Assembly: GCA_017165825.1 (NCBI GenBank)
Contig: CM029367.1
Span: forward strand, 18,144,259-18,208,258
Length of the DNA stretch: 64,000 bases
From: Hepsetus odoe
Taxonomy: Eukaryota; Chordata; Actinopteri; Characiformes; Hepsetidae
Direction: 5' to 3'
Below the pieces are notes generated by a model. That model was not told where the DNA came from, made no database searches, and worked only from the letters and a program-made list of their open reading frames with translations. Position numbers and translations under genes: made by a program. Positions 1-12,483 of the stretch are shown one piece after another. Positions within the stretch are counted from its first letter, which is position 1, and each line of letters opens with the position of its first letter.

Positions 1-614
1 GAAGCTGCTGATTGCTTGTTGCATGAGGAGGAGAGAGTGCATTGTTACATGACCACAGAACTGTGGGAGGACAGCTTATCTTGTGTCTGAGTATGGAGGC
101 TAGGAGAAGGATGCTATTATTTCTTCCACTCTGAGGAGAAGAGTGAAGTGTAATTATCTCAGGAGAGAAAGGAGGCTCTATTGTGTTTATCATACTGTTA
201 ATTTATGACCCAGACATTCTTACAAGAAGGACCTCTCACATACTGATGGCTAGATATTTATGATAGTTGCAGATGAGCTAATGAATCTGCATAGTGCCTG
301 ACTCTCCAAACTAAATTGCATTCTAAAGATCTATTATTCAGAACTGGCTTGATTACTAGCTACCACAAATATCCCAGTGGGCAAGTGAAGCGAAAGTGGA
401 GGTGATCTGTTTTTTAGGGCGCAATAGTCTCTCTCTCATTTTCTCATTCTCTCTCTCTTGTTTTTGGTTCAGCTTTAGGGACAGTCTAGTTCCAGTTATT
501 GAACTTTATGCTTGTGATGGCAAAGTATGCTAAATATAGACATTATTAGATTATGTTGCGAGCTATGAGGGGTTGCCAGTATTTAAAGTTAATGTGAAAT
601 AATAAAATGTCTAA

Positions 615-677
<63 letters not shown>

Positions 678-678
678 G

Positions 679-736
<58 letters not shown>

Positions 737-737
737 G
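1..737 (+). other. Intron (partial) upstream of the first exon seen
   Basis: The window opens inside an intron of pcdh15. No exon-like or transposon-like sequence is recognised apart from a short CT-rich patch near 428-461 and the long CT microsatellite at 621-735 that ends in the splice acceptor TAG at 735-737. Confidence 0.8.
621..735 (+). repeat. (CT)n microsatellite forming a splice-acceptor pyrimidine tract
   Basis: About 115 bp of CT dinucleotides with a few CCCT and CG interruptions runs directly into the acceptor of the first exon. It occupies the place of the polypyrimidine tract, with only the TAG acceptor after it. Confidence 0.95.
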
Positions 738-898
738 GAACAGTTATTGTGGAGAATATGCAAATCAATGGTCGTGCACAGAACCCAGGCCAGACTATCT
801 CTCTGAATCTACTGGATAACTATGATTATTGGGTTATATTGGACCCTGCCCTACAGAGACTCTACCTCAACAGCACAGGAAGAGTATTGGACAGAGAT
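738..898 (+). CDS. pcdh15: pcdh15 exon 1 of window: EC1, first half
   Basis: The exon is 161 nt, with acceptor TTAG before 738 and donor GTGAGT after 898. It enters in phase 1 (GA completes a Gly begun in the missing upstream exon) and leaves in phase 0. It encodes the EC1 stretch with [13 protein letters not shown] and [11 protein letters not shown]. These match the PCDH15 EC1 positions DNVDYWVLMDP and [13 protein letters not shown]1 lies in the region that contacts cadherin-23. LDRD stands where a classical cadherin has LDRE. NST is a potential N-glycosylation site. Confidence 0.96.
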
Positions 899-1094
899 GT
901 GAGTGAATACAGGCATGCTTTAGATACCAGATTAATAAGTGCCTAAATAAACACTGCAATTCATATCAATGAATTATTTATTATTTATACAATAGGAAAT
1001 TGTGATATGCCTGTTTTATTACTAACAATGTAAATAAAATTGATTGATTGTTGTTGATTGTTGATTGTAAAGGAAATTATTCATCAGACTAGTT

Positions 1095-1525
1095 CTGATG
1101 CTCTCATAACCATTGTAGGCGCATTTAGCCGTAAACTGAGGTGAGCATAGACACTCACGTGAATCAAGTCAGCCCCATACTCAGGAAGCTGAGATGCACT
1201 ATGTGTTCTGACTCCCTTCTTGCACAGTCAGCATGACTTCAGCAATTTGTGCTTCAGAAACTTATTCACGGAGATTAAACGAGACCGGGTAGCCTTCGCT
1301 TTGCACACACATCTGTGAGCTCTGGGCAACCATGATTCTGATTACCAGTTTAAAGGTTATCCTGCTGGCTTGAAGATGCTCTGATTCATTTGTTTCACCT
1401 GCACAAATCATCAGCTTCACTCAGATCATCATTCCTGCTAATTTTTCCTGCTTCTATTGACTTAGAACTGACTGTTCACCTACTGCCTAATATATCCCAG
1501 CCTTTGACAGTTGTCATCGTATCTT
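1095..1525 (-). mobile_element. Tc1/mariner-type DNA transposon fragment
   Basis: Read on the minus strand this matches, from memory, the N-terminal half of a very common fish Tc1-like transposase gene. Recognisable landmarks are the start-side stretch near 1440-1500 (TGCCTAATATATCCCAGCC on the plus strand) and the helix-turn-helix part near 1220-1300. It is the same family as the fragment at 36030-36815. It is degenerate, without intact ends or an open frame. Its relation to the family is recognised by eye, not by alignment. Confidence 0.7.
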
Positions 1526-1531
1526 GATCTG

Positions 1532-1535
1532 GTGT

Positions 1536-1586
<51 letters not shown>

Positions 1587-1599
1587 TGTGTGTGTGTGC
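1532..1599 (+). repeat. (GT)n microsatellite
   Basis: About 68 bp of GT dinucleotides with two TC interruptions, directly after the Tc1-like fragment. Confidence 0.95.
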
Positions 1600-3262
1600 A
1601 CTTGCACTTGTACTTTATTTGCTTTAATCATCAGACTAACGCTCTGCTTTCCCAAAGTGGTGCTCTTTGAGTGAAGATCTGCTATCAGGCTGAGAATCAG
1701 TCACTAAATGGCCCAACAAGAGAGATAGCAGTGCTGAAATACATCTATTGGATCAATCACAGCTGAACTCATTTGTCTCCTTTTCTAGTCTGCAGAGTCA
1801 GGCACTCTGTTCATTCAAAACACAAAGTGAAAATAGAGACATAGAGAATGGGGACATAGAGAATGGAGAAAGAAAATAAGCACCACTTCTTTCTTTGAAT
1901 GGTAACAAAAGAGAAAAAGTGTAAATTATCCTTTTGCTTTTAAAAAAGGATAGATGTGTGTATATGGGTGAAAAGCAAGCCAAGTTAACAAAAGACATCT
2001 TCAGGGCAAAAATGGGAAAGTTTGGACTGGCTGTATGTCACCAGATCTTTACCCAGTTGAACATGCATTTCATCTCAACAAACAACAACTGACAGATTCT
2101 GTAAATACCATAACCAAAGAAGAAACAATTTGATGAATTTGATGAAGGCTTGATAAAGTTGTTATTGTAAGTGTCATGTACTTTAATTTACGTTAAAGCT
2201 TTGTGTTCCAATACATTTGCTCATTTGTACAGCTCGGTAGTCAGACACAAAAGGCCCTGTGTTCTGTAATTTAACATATCAAGATGTAAACACCAGGGAA
2301 TAATAGTTAAATATCTGATTTCTCTTCTTATATGACCACAAATCCAAATATCGTCAGTGCAAAGCAAAGCTAATGAATTGGTCTTGAAGTAATTGCCATG
2401 TTGAAACTTAATGACAGTGATTATTCATAAACGTCTCAAAACATTCCTTAATAATAGTAAAAACAGAATTTCTGCAATGTTTTTTCCTGAATAGGTTTTT
2501 TTCTGACTTTTCTTTTTTGATTCTTACCTGGTTTTCTTCCAAGATTAGTTTTGTCCTGTTCTGCATGTTAGCTTGGTCTCCATTTATCATACCATGCTAC
2601 CAAGCTGAGTGATTGAGAGCTAAAACATTTTTCTTGGATATTAGCCATCAAATCTTTTCAAATTTTCACAAAGACAACAACTTTTGGCAGCTCGAGGCAT
2701 GCTTGGAGGAGAACTCTACCTGCCAATTTTACTTTGTCAGATAGCAGACACTTGAATTGGCTTACATTTTGCTGAGTGATGAGACAAAAACAAAGTCATC
2801 CTTCACCTCCAGAAAGAAAGAGGGGCCAGTTTTTCCTCCTTGAATCCTGGGCATAAAGAGCAACGGCATTACTCCAGGCTGAGAAACTTGTTCCTTTGTT
2901 CCTAGACTGATCAAAAAACATAATCTAGCGAGATTGATTATGCTCACAGATCAAGCAGCCTGCTAACTTTGCCACGAGTAGACAGTGCACTTACAGTAAC
3001 ATTGACGTGCACGGCCTGCATGTAACCTTTCCATCCCTACGGTCAGTGGTCATTTGGGGAAATTACACAGATAATTTGGCCTGTACAAATTGACCAGTCA
3101 GATCCCTTACAAATTACATTACAGGACCTCCTCTTTAGAGCTAATCCTGTTCCAGTGGTGGTGCAGTGATCCCCTTTTTTATGTGTGGATGTAAGCTTGT
3201 CTGTCTGAAAAGCAATGGGACCTGCTTAAAGAGCATGAGACCTTTCTTCTCTTACATGATTT

Positions 3263-3265
<3 letters not shown>

Positions 3266-3308
<43 letters not shown>

Positions 3309-3340
3309 CTCTCTCTCTTTCCCTCTCTCTCTCTCTCTCT
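3266..3340 (+). repeat. (CT)n microsatellite forming a splice-acceptor pyrimidine tract
   Basis: About 75 bp of nearly pure CT, with a few TTT interruptions, ends 12 bp before the acceptor of the next exon. It supplies most of the polypyrimidine tract. Confidence 0.95.
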
Positions 3341-3352
3341 TCTTGCTTTCAG

Positions 3353-3508
3353 CCTCCCAATTACATCACTACTATAGTAGTTCAGGTGCAGTGTACTAAT
3401 CAGCTGGTGGGGACAGTGATCCTGCACGAAGTCCGTATTGTGGTGCGCGATCGTAATGACAACTCACCACACTTCCAGCAGCCACGCTACTATGTTGCAG
3501 TCAATGAG
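3353..3508 (+). CDS. pcdh15: pcdh15 exon 2 of window: end of EC1, start of EC2
   Basis: The exon is 156 nt (52 codons), phase 0 at both ends, with acceptor TTTCAG and donor GTGAGA. It encodes [25 protein letters not shown] and YYVAVNE, nearly identical to mammalian PCDH15. DRNDNSP is the classical DxNDN calcium linker between EC1 and EC2. The Cys in VQCTN is conserved with the mammalian protein. Confidence 0.98.
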
Positions 3509-5151
3509 GTGAGAGTCTTATTACTGTCTGCCAGACTTTACTGTAATACCAGAGTAGTCCATTTTTCACATTCAGATTGGTTCAATTGTGATCATGCTGT
3601 AAAAAACGGGGTCACAGCAGGAGTTCTTGACTAACACTTGAGAATCCCTGAAAAGCAGCAATGCAGCAATGGCTAAAACAAATCCTTGTGATGTGCCCAG
3701 GGGGACACCGGATTCCTATTCAGTATTTCTCACTGAATGTGATGCAACTGGAAATCATTTTGTATGTCATTGACTTTCAAATGTTGTTTTCAAACACCTA
3801 TTCGATATTTCTGGTCTGCCGATTTGATATACAGTGTAGCTTAGGGGTGGTCGATATGAAAACAAGGATATTTTTATCACAATACATTATGATAAAGAAG
3901 ACTTTTCTGAGCACATTATAGGTACTTAAAGAACAACTATATGCTGTAATATTTAATTGGATGCAATAAGGCATACAGAGCCAATTTTATTTAAAGTATC
4001 GAATTTATTGGATCAGTTTGACATCACTGCTTTGCAAGTGCAATTTGTTTGTTTCAGTTTGTTTGTTAACTTTAAAAAATGAAGCAAAGTAGGATTGAGG
4101 ATTGAGGCTTACATTGTCAACCTCTGAATTCTAATCAAGAGATGATGAGCATGCCCTCCACAACCTCCACACTCTCTAGTCTTTATGCATTTGCTGCTCC
4201 CCGCCTCCAATTCCAGCTCTCGCCCAAATTCAATCAGTGGCACACAAGAAATAATAAATGATGATTTAATATCAGCGCAGAACCACATATGCTGATGACA
4301 CATTGCGTCTGCGTGACTAATGCAGCAGTGTATCAGGCTGTGAGAGTTTCATTTTCAGGCTTTGGTTCAGTCTGGATAAGCCGAATGCAGCTCAGCGCAG
4401 TGATTGGCCTGTGCTGTCTGTTCTGTTTGCTCTTGTTGTTGTGGATGCAGTGCTAAGATGTGCCCCTTATCTATTAGAGTGATTGACGTAATGCTGGTAC
4501 ACATTCTCTCCATGGTGGAGAGAGTAAGACAGTCTGACGCTGAAGTAATTACAAAGTCAGCACGCACACTGCTTCAGTCCATCAGATCAGAAACTCTCCT
4601 CAGGTGCTCTCACAGAACTACACATACATATGGAGTCACACACACATGCACACACACACATTCAGATCAGAATCAGAAAAATTTTCAGATAAACCAGACA
4701 TGTAAAAAAAAAAAAAAAAACAGTGATGCATTGTGATGCATTGAGCTAAAACAGCCAATTGGCAGAGAACGTGAGCCTGTTTTTGTGCTTGTTAATTATC
4801 AGGCTAATTAAACATCTAAAAATATCCTGGTGTGTTGTTTCTTTTTTGTTTTGTTATTTTGTTTCATTGTTTTTTGGGCTATTGTTGTACCAGTGTGTAA
4901 GGACTTTCAAAAGTGAACATTCATCAGCTGCTTGTCATGAATTTATTTTTGATTTGGCTTTCAACCCTCACCACTTGACTGTCCCACCCAGTGGGACATT
5001 TAAATGATCCCTTTGCAGTTGATACAGGGTTGCGGTACTTATCGTGTCGTAAGTCCCCCCTTGCAGGACAAATTTATTTTCCATTCCATACGATTCGTAA
5101 AACGACTGCGCCCAAAACCGGAAAATGGTATTACATGTAATGTTAACAAGG

Positions 5152-5430
5152 TGTGTTTACTGTGTAAAATGTCTGGTGTCGCGGGTAAAAAAAAAAAGGC
5201 GTTTTACTGCACAGCAAGTAGCAGATATCTTCAGTCACAATGATTGTACAGATGATGAAAATGAAATAAATATTGATGACGATGGCCAGTGATAGAGATA
5301 TTCTGAATGAAGAAGCAAATGACATTCAGTCTGCTGATGACAGTAGCTCTGATAGTGACACCGTTGCTAATGGTAGTGATGTCAAAAGTGAAACTGACAC
5401 TGAGCCAACTGAATGGGTAAAGTTGTCTAA
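5152..5430 (+). pseudogene. Decayed transposase-like N-terminus (possibly piggyBac type)
   Basis: Plus-strand frames that change at an A-run near 5187 and again near 5283 encode MSGVAGKKK, then TAQQVADIFSHND, DDENEINIDDDG and a long Asp/Glu/Ser-rich stretch including DILNEEANDIQSADDSSSDS up to TEPTEWVK. A basic start followed by a short helix and an acidic Ser/Asp tract resembles the N-terminus of piggyBac-family transposases. I cannot confirm that family, because no catalytic region follows; a truncated SINE comes next. At least two frame changes make it non-coding. Confidence 0.4.
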
Positions 5431-5494
5431 TTTGGTTACACTCAATCACATTGCATTCAGAGGGCAAAACATTGGCATACAGTTACATGGATCA

Positions 5495-5632
5495 GAGGTA
5501 CTCTTGAGCAAAATACCATCTCCAACACTGCTCCCTGAAGATTTCAATAGCTGCCCACCGCTGCACGTGTGTATGGGTGAAATGTAGATGAAGCATTTTG
5601 TTATGGTTGTTATGGTTCACTGTGTACTGTTT
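5495..5632 (+). repeat. SINE-A, 5'-truncated copy
   Basis: It shares with the other SINE-A copies GGTAC-CTTGAGCAA, the CTGCCCAC-GCTGCA block and the GGTTCACTGTGT block near the 3' end. The tRNA-like head is missing. Confidence 0.65.
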
Positions 5633-6940
5633 ATCAAGATAGATAATAAAGGGATTTTATGTTAGAGGATACATTTTATTTACAGATTCTTCCTCTGTGT
5701 CAAGGCTAAAGACATGCGTTTCCTTCTTCATGCAATTCTACATTCTTGAGTTCTCTTTTTTTTTCTTTCCACCCATTGAAATAAATGTGAGCGTGCATTA
5801 TGCTGCATGACAAATTTTTGCAGCCTTAATCATATATCACAATACATAAACATTTATAAATATTTCTCCTCTACAGCATCAAAACGTGCTCCTTTGTCAC
5901 GTCGTTGTTCAGTTGGAATAACATTTATGTCAGGTGTATTTTTTTGGTATAAGCCATTGTTAAAGCATTTAGGAGGAAATGTTGTAGGCTTTCAGCGACA
6001 TAGCATTTTAGGACTGCACCCATTAACAGATCTGTTCCTTACACTGTGCATTTCAAATCTGATTCTAAACATTCCTCTGACTGGATATTTTTTTACATTT
6101 TTTAATGTCAGCTGCTTCATTACTTCCCAGTGTTGCCAGATCTCTGCAAAATGTCTAAGCTAAATGCTATAATAAATCTCCAAGGGTGCACAAAAGGCAA
6201 ATGGAAGGTTTTGAGAGAAATGAGAAATGAGTGTCCTGTATGAGAAAATTGGGTTGATTGAAACAGTCTTACCTTCCTGTTCAAAGACAGATCTGTGATA
6301 ACTGTGATAATGTGAAATGTGATAATTAATGTACATTTTGAAGTAGTATAAATACATGGTGGAAATTTCAAAAGGAATTTGGATCATAAGCATTGTCATA
6401 TCATTGAAAATCAGCCATATTTTGAAATATCATTTGAATGCCTTTGGTTTATTATGTTGATGCTAGCTTGCTATCACAAAATAAAAAAAATAGTTGTATA
6501 AATACAGAAACTATAGAAATGCTGACTGGCATATTGATTTGAGGCCTGCTTGCCACCAGCCTCAGCCTATTGTCAAATTCATACATTATTTCACTGTAAA
6601 TTGGCAATATACAGGGAAAAAGCATACCTTTAGCGTAGCTCTTTTATGTAGATCTGTCATTGATCAAGAATGCTGCCCTTCACTAAAGTATTGCTTTTTT
6701 AAATGTGTGTTTTTCGGCTAAGCGTTTCTTTTGCTGATGATCTTCTTCTGCAGTGGAGTTTCAGGAGCTATTTGTTTTCTCTCACATGGAGTGCTTTCAT
6801 GGGTGTGTGTGGTGGACACACTGAGCATGTTTTGATAATTGTCTAAAGCTGTTCACCTCTAGCTTTCCTGATCTGCGAGGCATTTGCAGTGTTTGTGCTG
6901 AGCATGAAATTACTCCACTGTTGGTACATTTCGTGTATGT

Positions 6941-6941
<1 letters not shown>

Positions 6942-6982
<41 letters not shown>
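6942..6982 (+). repeat. (GT)n microsatellite
   Basis: About 40 bp of GT dinucleotides in a non-coding part of the intron. Confidence 0.95.
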
Positions 6983-7811
6983 AAGCATGCGTGTTAATGC
7001 ACTGAGGCCACTAAAGCAACTGTGATTTCATCATACACATTCATCTCCTGCCATCCAGCAGAAGCTTCCAACTGCACAGCTACTGAAAGCCCACAGTTTG
7101 TTTGAGAGTCCCAGGAAAGCAGATATTTATTTTTTTAAAGATATCATTGGATAATTGGATTATTTCCTCTTTTTTATGCATGGTCTCTTGTAAATGACAC
7201 TACCTCTTTATTTTTAGTTCATGCCATTAAACCCTAGTATTTAGAACCACACTTCCACATACTCGTTAACCATGCAGCGAGGGTTTCATAAACCATTTGT
7301 TGTAAAATGTTTGCTGCTCTCTGTTACAGAGGTGTACAAATAAACTCTGAGTTTCTATTGGGACCGTATATCTTACAAACACAGGATGTTCATTCATTCA
7401 GTTTCATTCCCTTCATTTGGTAGCAGTCAGTGGATAATAAGCCTGTATGATTAATAACTGTATAATATGCCTTCAGTTTCAGGGGTTAGCCTGGTGGTCA
7501 GCTACTGAAGATGTATGTGTGCTGAAGGCGGTCTAAAGAACATAGAACACTAATCAATAGAGAATCTCTGTCTACTTTGTCTTTTATTGATTTTAAATGA
7601 GGAAGCTTATTCTAAACCTCTGGCTGAACTGAAGGAACTGCAGCGTAATTGAAGCACAGATAAATGTGTTTACACGTATGGCTGGTTGTAGAAGTCTCAC
7701 AGAAGCAGCAGAGTCTGTCAACCTTTTTAATGCACTGCTGTTTTGGCTTTAGTAGTACAAGCCTAGAACTAGAATAGTCTTTTATTCCTCACTGTATTTT
7801 AATGCAAGGTA

Positions 7812-7822
7812 TGTGTGTGTGT

Positions 7823-7874
<52 letters not shown>
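7812..7874 (+). repeat. (GT)n microsatellite, arm of an inverted pair
   Basis: About 63 bp of GT repeats. With the CA repeat at 8053-8112 it forms an inverted pair with a spacer of about 180 bp. Confidence 0.95.
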
Positions 7875-7875
<1 letters not shown>

Positions 7876-8052
7876 GGCGAAGGCCTGAAGCATTTTCCAC
7901 CTACAGCTTTCACCCTGTTTCCTCTCTGTTTACTGCGTTACTTTTCATTGTCTCTTTTCTAGCTTTCTGTTTTTGTTTTTGTTTGTCTGTCTTGCTCACA
8001 TTTTTCGTTCCTAAGCTCTCTTATCTTGAGGGAATCCAAGAAGGTTATGTGA

Positions 8053-8055
8053 CGC

Positions 8056-8112
<57 letters not shown>
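8053..8112 (+). repeat. (CA)n microsatellite, arm of an inverted pair
   Basis: About 60 bp of CA repeats, the complement of the GT tract at 7812-7874. Confidence 0.95.
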
Positions 8113-8113
<1 letters not shown>

Positions 8114-8838
8114 CAGAGCTGCTCTGTATGTTCTTTGTTAACTGTTATTATAAAATATTGATCTTTGCCACATTGATATGCAAATAGCTCTTAAACCAGT
8201 GCTGGGTTGAGTGCTGTGAATATCTCGATTAATGGCAGACATGCTCATCCCAGTTTTTGATTGATTACATGACTAAGAAAATAACAGGACCCAACAAGAT
8301 GCTTATGTACTTGTAGTTGCAAATTTCAATATGAAACGAATATGTTGAATGCGATACAATATGATAATATGAAATTAAAATTGGGTTAAACTCTATTACT
8401 CAATAATTACTTTAAAATTACTCAATAAAACTTAATTTTCCATATTAAGATCCCTAAACTGATACTGTACTTACTTACTTTGCAATACTCCATTATCACT
8501 AACTCCACGAGCAAAGAATAATTTAATATAAATTCTGAATTCTAAGTATAAATGTAATGTAATTATATGTTTCCTCCCTGGTGGTCAAAAAAGATTCCTT
8601 CAATAGCTACATTTTTTTGGTTTTTTTTTCTTTTGGCTTCCTGTGCCTGTTCCTGTATCCTTCACTCAAAGACAAGTAAACACACACGCTCCAAGACCAC
8701 ATGGGTCAATATGTGTGGTTTGGCAGCAGTGTTACTGTACAAGCTGGAAGCAGATATGAGATATTTGTGCTGCTGTTGTTGGGCTTATACTGCTCTGCAG
8801 ATGCTAAGATGCTTTCTGTTTGTTTAAACACCCTGCAG

Positions 8839-8958
8839 CTCACTCCTGTGGGCACCACCATTTTCACTGGCTTCTCTGGAAACAACGGAGCAACTGATAT
8901 TGATGACGGACCAAACGGCCAAATTGAATACGGCATCCAGTACAACCCCAATGATCCG
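8839..8958 (+). CDS. pcdh15: pcdh15 exon 3 of window: EC2
   Basis: The exon is 120 nt (40 codons), phase 0 at both ends, with acceptor CTGCAG and donor GTAACA. It encodes [14 protein letters not shown] and [15 protein letters not shown], almost identical to mammalian PCDH15. The DIDDGPNG motif corresponds to the DxD-type calcium-binding segment of EC2. Confidence 0.98.
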
Positions 8959-9281
<323 letters not shown>

Positions 9282-10639
9282 GTAAGACACTGGATCAGAA
9301 TTTCAGCTTTTACTCTGCTGTTTGTATTTCCACTGCTTTTAGCCTGTTCACTGAATTTCGATCTCGGACAGGGTGGCCAAGCGTTAGTTTTCAATACATG
9401 TCCACATGTATTCATTAGGTTTCATCCCACAAATTTGGATCATATTGCCAACATATATACATGAAGATTTTTCTCCATGCCATGACTGTGTTGGCTTTAA
9501 AGGAAAACTCACAAGGCAAATGTAGTTCTCTTTTTATGAATACGTTTTGTCAGTTAACTATAAAATCAAGGTTGCAATACTGGGTGAGTCATTTCTCAAA
9601 ATTTCTACATTCTCAAAAAATCTACATGTGAAATTGTTGAACTATGAAAAATCAAGGAAGATTTAATCATTTTGCTTTTTGAATGTCAGCATTCTATCCA
9701 AAAAGTCCCTTAAAACAGATCTCTAAAAAAAATATATTTTATAATATAATGATTAAAAACAAGAATGTATGAATTTCAAAAAGAGATTTAGGCATATATT
9801 AATGAACACCCTTATGTGCAATGACTTACCCAAAAAGAAAAAATATTTTTCAGTCAAAAAAGAATTTAACAGGTTACAAAATAATTTTATTAAATTCGTC
9901 AGTTGAGCCCTTGCAACAAAAACAACAGCAAAAACTTTTATGTGACATTTTATTTGAAAGCATGTTAATAAAGGTATGATTTCTATTTTAACCACACTGC
10001 CAGCATGGTGTTTTATACATTTTCATGAGTCATCAAATTGTCAAATTCAACATTGAAATTCATGAAGTTAATAAATTGAAGACAAGAAGCAATGCTTTTA
10101 ATTTAATTTAATACCATGGTGTTTACAAAATATCACACTTACAGTTTTTCTATGCAAGGGCTTAGTTACACATGCCATGTTCATTTACTTCATCAAGTAA
10201 ACGAAAACATCTAAAGTATATTATATAAGTAATATAGTTGAATGATCATACCCATTCCTTTTTAATTTTTTTTGGTGCACGGCAAGGTTGTAGACTTCTC
10301 TGTACTGCCATGATCTGCTTTTAGCGGCTGTGGCAATTTGTTCAGGAGCTGATCAATCTCTCTTTTTAAGTGGCCTATACCTGCATCTAAATACCCACAT
10401 CCCACTGCTCCTCATGCTGATAGGGTGGAGAACGGCTCATTCATTTCTGAAACAGCCCTAAGTCTGAGCATGAGGTGCATACACAACAGATTCAGCAATA
10501 AAGGGGCTTCATTGAGGCAAGGCCGAGCCGAGGAGAGAGAGTGAGGGGTGTGCTGGGCATGCTTTTATAAAGCCTTTCAGACAGCCCACATGACCGCTTT
10601 ATCACTGTTGCTACAGCTCAAAAAGTAACTCCTGAAAAG

Positions 10640-10950
10640 CGCACTGCAGTGAATTCAGTAGGGGAAGTGGATAATGATCTTACAGGCCCTGTGGAGGTTG
10701 TTGACACTATTTAGGAAACATTCGCCACATTTTAAAAAGGTAAAGAAATAAGTATACCTTTCCCATTCTCTCAAAAATAAAGAGATCTTGATTCACAGCG
10801 CACAGCAGTAAATTCAATTGTGGAGGAGAATACTGATCTTACAGATCCTGAGGAGGTTGTTGACACTATCTAGGAAATGTATGCCACATTTTAAAAGAAG
10901 CTGAAGAAATAACTACACCTTTCACGTTCTCTCACTAATAAAGAGATCTT
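10640..10950 (+). repeat. Two-copy direct tandem duplication
   Basis: Copy 1 (10640-10789) and copy 2 (10798-10950) share GCGCAC-GCAGT-AATTCA, GAGGTTGTTGACACTAT-TAGGAAA, GCCACATTTTAAAA and a shared end AATAAAGAGATCTT. The period is about 158-161 bp. The second copy joins the Tc1-like remnant, so the unit may be a duplicated transposon end. Confidence 0.8.
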
Positions 10951-10954
10951 TATT

Positions 10955-11340
10955 TATCAGTTCTACCATGTTTTGACCAAACACAAACCTGATAAGCTTT
11001 TGCAATGCTATTTTTATTTTTATCCAGAGCTGCATGCATTTTACACTGAGATCTTGTTCTGATGATGGGAGATTATGTCTTCCATCATGTGATGGAATAA
11101 ACTCCAGTCTTGTGCTGTTGATGGGAGATCTCGTACAGATGATGGAAGGGCTGCATAATGTCTTCTCCTCACTTCCTAAATATTCTCTGACATTGAGGGC
11201 TGGACTCTGTGGTGGCCAATCCATGTGTGAAAATGATATCTCATGTTCTCTGAATCACTCTTTAACAATTTGAGCCTGATGACTCCTGGCTTTGTCATCT
11301 TTAAACATGCCTGTACAATTAAGAGATACATCCATTGATA
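10955..11340 (-). mobile_element. Tc1/mariner-type transposase remnant
   Basis: The minus-strand reading shows FREHEISFSHMDWPPQSPALN. It resembles the Tc1-like segment that contains W-P-x-x-S-P-D-L-N before the third catalytic acid. The Asp of SPDLN is Ala here, the NPIE Glu is lost, and a stop lies upstream, so this is a dead copy. Confidence 0.75.
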
Positions 11341-12408
11341 AAAAAAAAAGGTTATTCAGTATATTCATGTAGTCAGCTGACCTCACTTTTTTGACACATA
11401 ATATTGCTCATAATATGGATCTTAACCTGACCAGCTGAAGCAACCCCTGATCAGAACAAGATATGATGGTTACATCCGTTCTTCAGCTTCTCTTCTTGCT
11501 CTGATGCATCCCATTATTATTGTAATAGTGGAATTTTGTCTGCCGGTCTTGTACCATCACACATTTGAACAGCAGTTTAATACTGCTTACATGTTCTTAC
11601 ACAATGATAAAGATGCAAAAATATAAAATATATATAATATAAAAACTGCTTTGTGACATAATTGATTACAATTTATGAAAAAGAGTGCAATAAAAGACAA
11701 TATCATCTATATTGCTAAATTGAAAAAGCAATATCGAGGCTAATAACGCACCACTAGGGTTGACTTTACATTGCTCGGCACTAGTTAGATTCATACTTAC
11801 TCATTAGAAGAGCTTTACAAGTAATTTTTACCCAGACTGTGCATTGTTTTAGATCCCCTATTGTGCTCAAAGCTGATTGGCTCTGACTCCGTTCTATACG
11901 ATGACTCCAGGCTACCCTCAGGCCTTCCAGTCGCCACTTAAAATGGGGTATTTTTAACTCTGCTCCCTGACTTATATGTTTTATTTGTAATCCCTGGTGT
12001 ATCTTTACCTCTATTTGACCTCAGGCTGCTTTGGAGATAAATTCGTATCTGATAATCTGATGAGAGGATTCCTTACTCGTTTCATTATTTTCAATCACTC
12101 TTCTAAAATAATTTATTTGCCTACACAGGGCATATTTCTGAATAAGTGGTGCAATTTTAAGCTTCTCTTGGATTGGACTGTGAATACACCACCCTATGCC
12201 CCCCTCTCAGGTTCATTCATCATTAAATGTTCTCAGGATGTCAGGATATCTGCTGAGTTGAAAAGGTGTGAAAATAACAGAAAAGGGTTACATGATTTAT
12301 ATTATAGAAGCCACATGTTTGTAGCCTGGACCAGTGACAGACTGTTCTCCTGAACACAGACCAACTTTCACTCCCATTTGTTTCTCGGCCCTACCCTCTT
12401 CAGAATTA

Positions 12409-12410
<2 letters not shown>

Positions 12411-12482
<72 letters not shown>
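12411..12482 (+). repeat. (GT)n microsatellite
   Basis: An uninterrupted run of about 72 bp of GT dinucleotides. Confidence 0.96.

Positions 12483-12483
<1 letters not shown>

Larger units (their letters stand above)
899..3352 (+). other. Intron 1-2
   Basis: This 2.45-kb intron holds a minus-strand Tc1-like fragment (1095-1525), a GT microsatellite (1532-1599) and a CT microsatellite before the next acceptor (3266-3340). Between about 1600 and 3260 no gene or recognisable repeat is seen. Confidence 0.8.
3509..8838 (+). other. Intron 2-3
   Basis: This 5.3-kb intron holds a poly-A run (4703-4720), a transposase-like relic (5152-5430), a truncated SINE (5495-5632) and three microsatellites (6942-6982, 7812-7874, 8053-8112). 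The rest (3509-4700, 5640-6940, 6985-7810, 8115-8838) shows no gene. The stretch near 5830-6160 reads like decayed repeat DNA but was not identified. Confidence 0.75.

Noticed and set aside
3830..3910. TA-rich text with GTCGATATGA and ATCACAATA-like pieces, also seen near 11700
   Set aside because: Possibly small decayed repeats, but too short and diverged to call.
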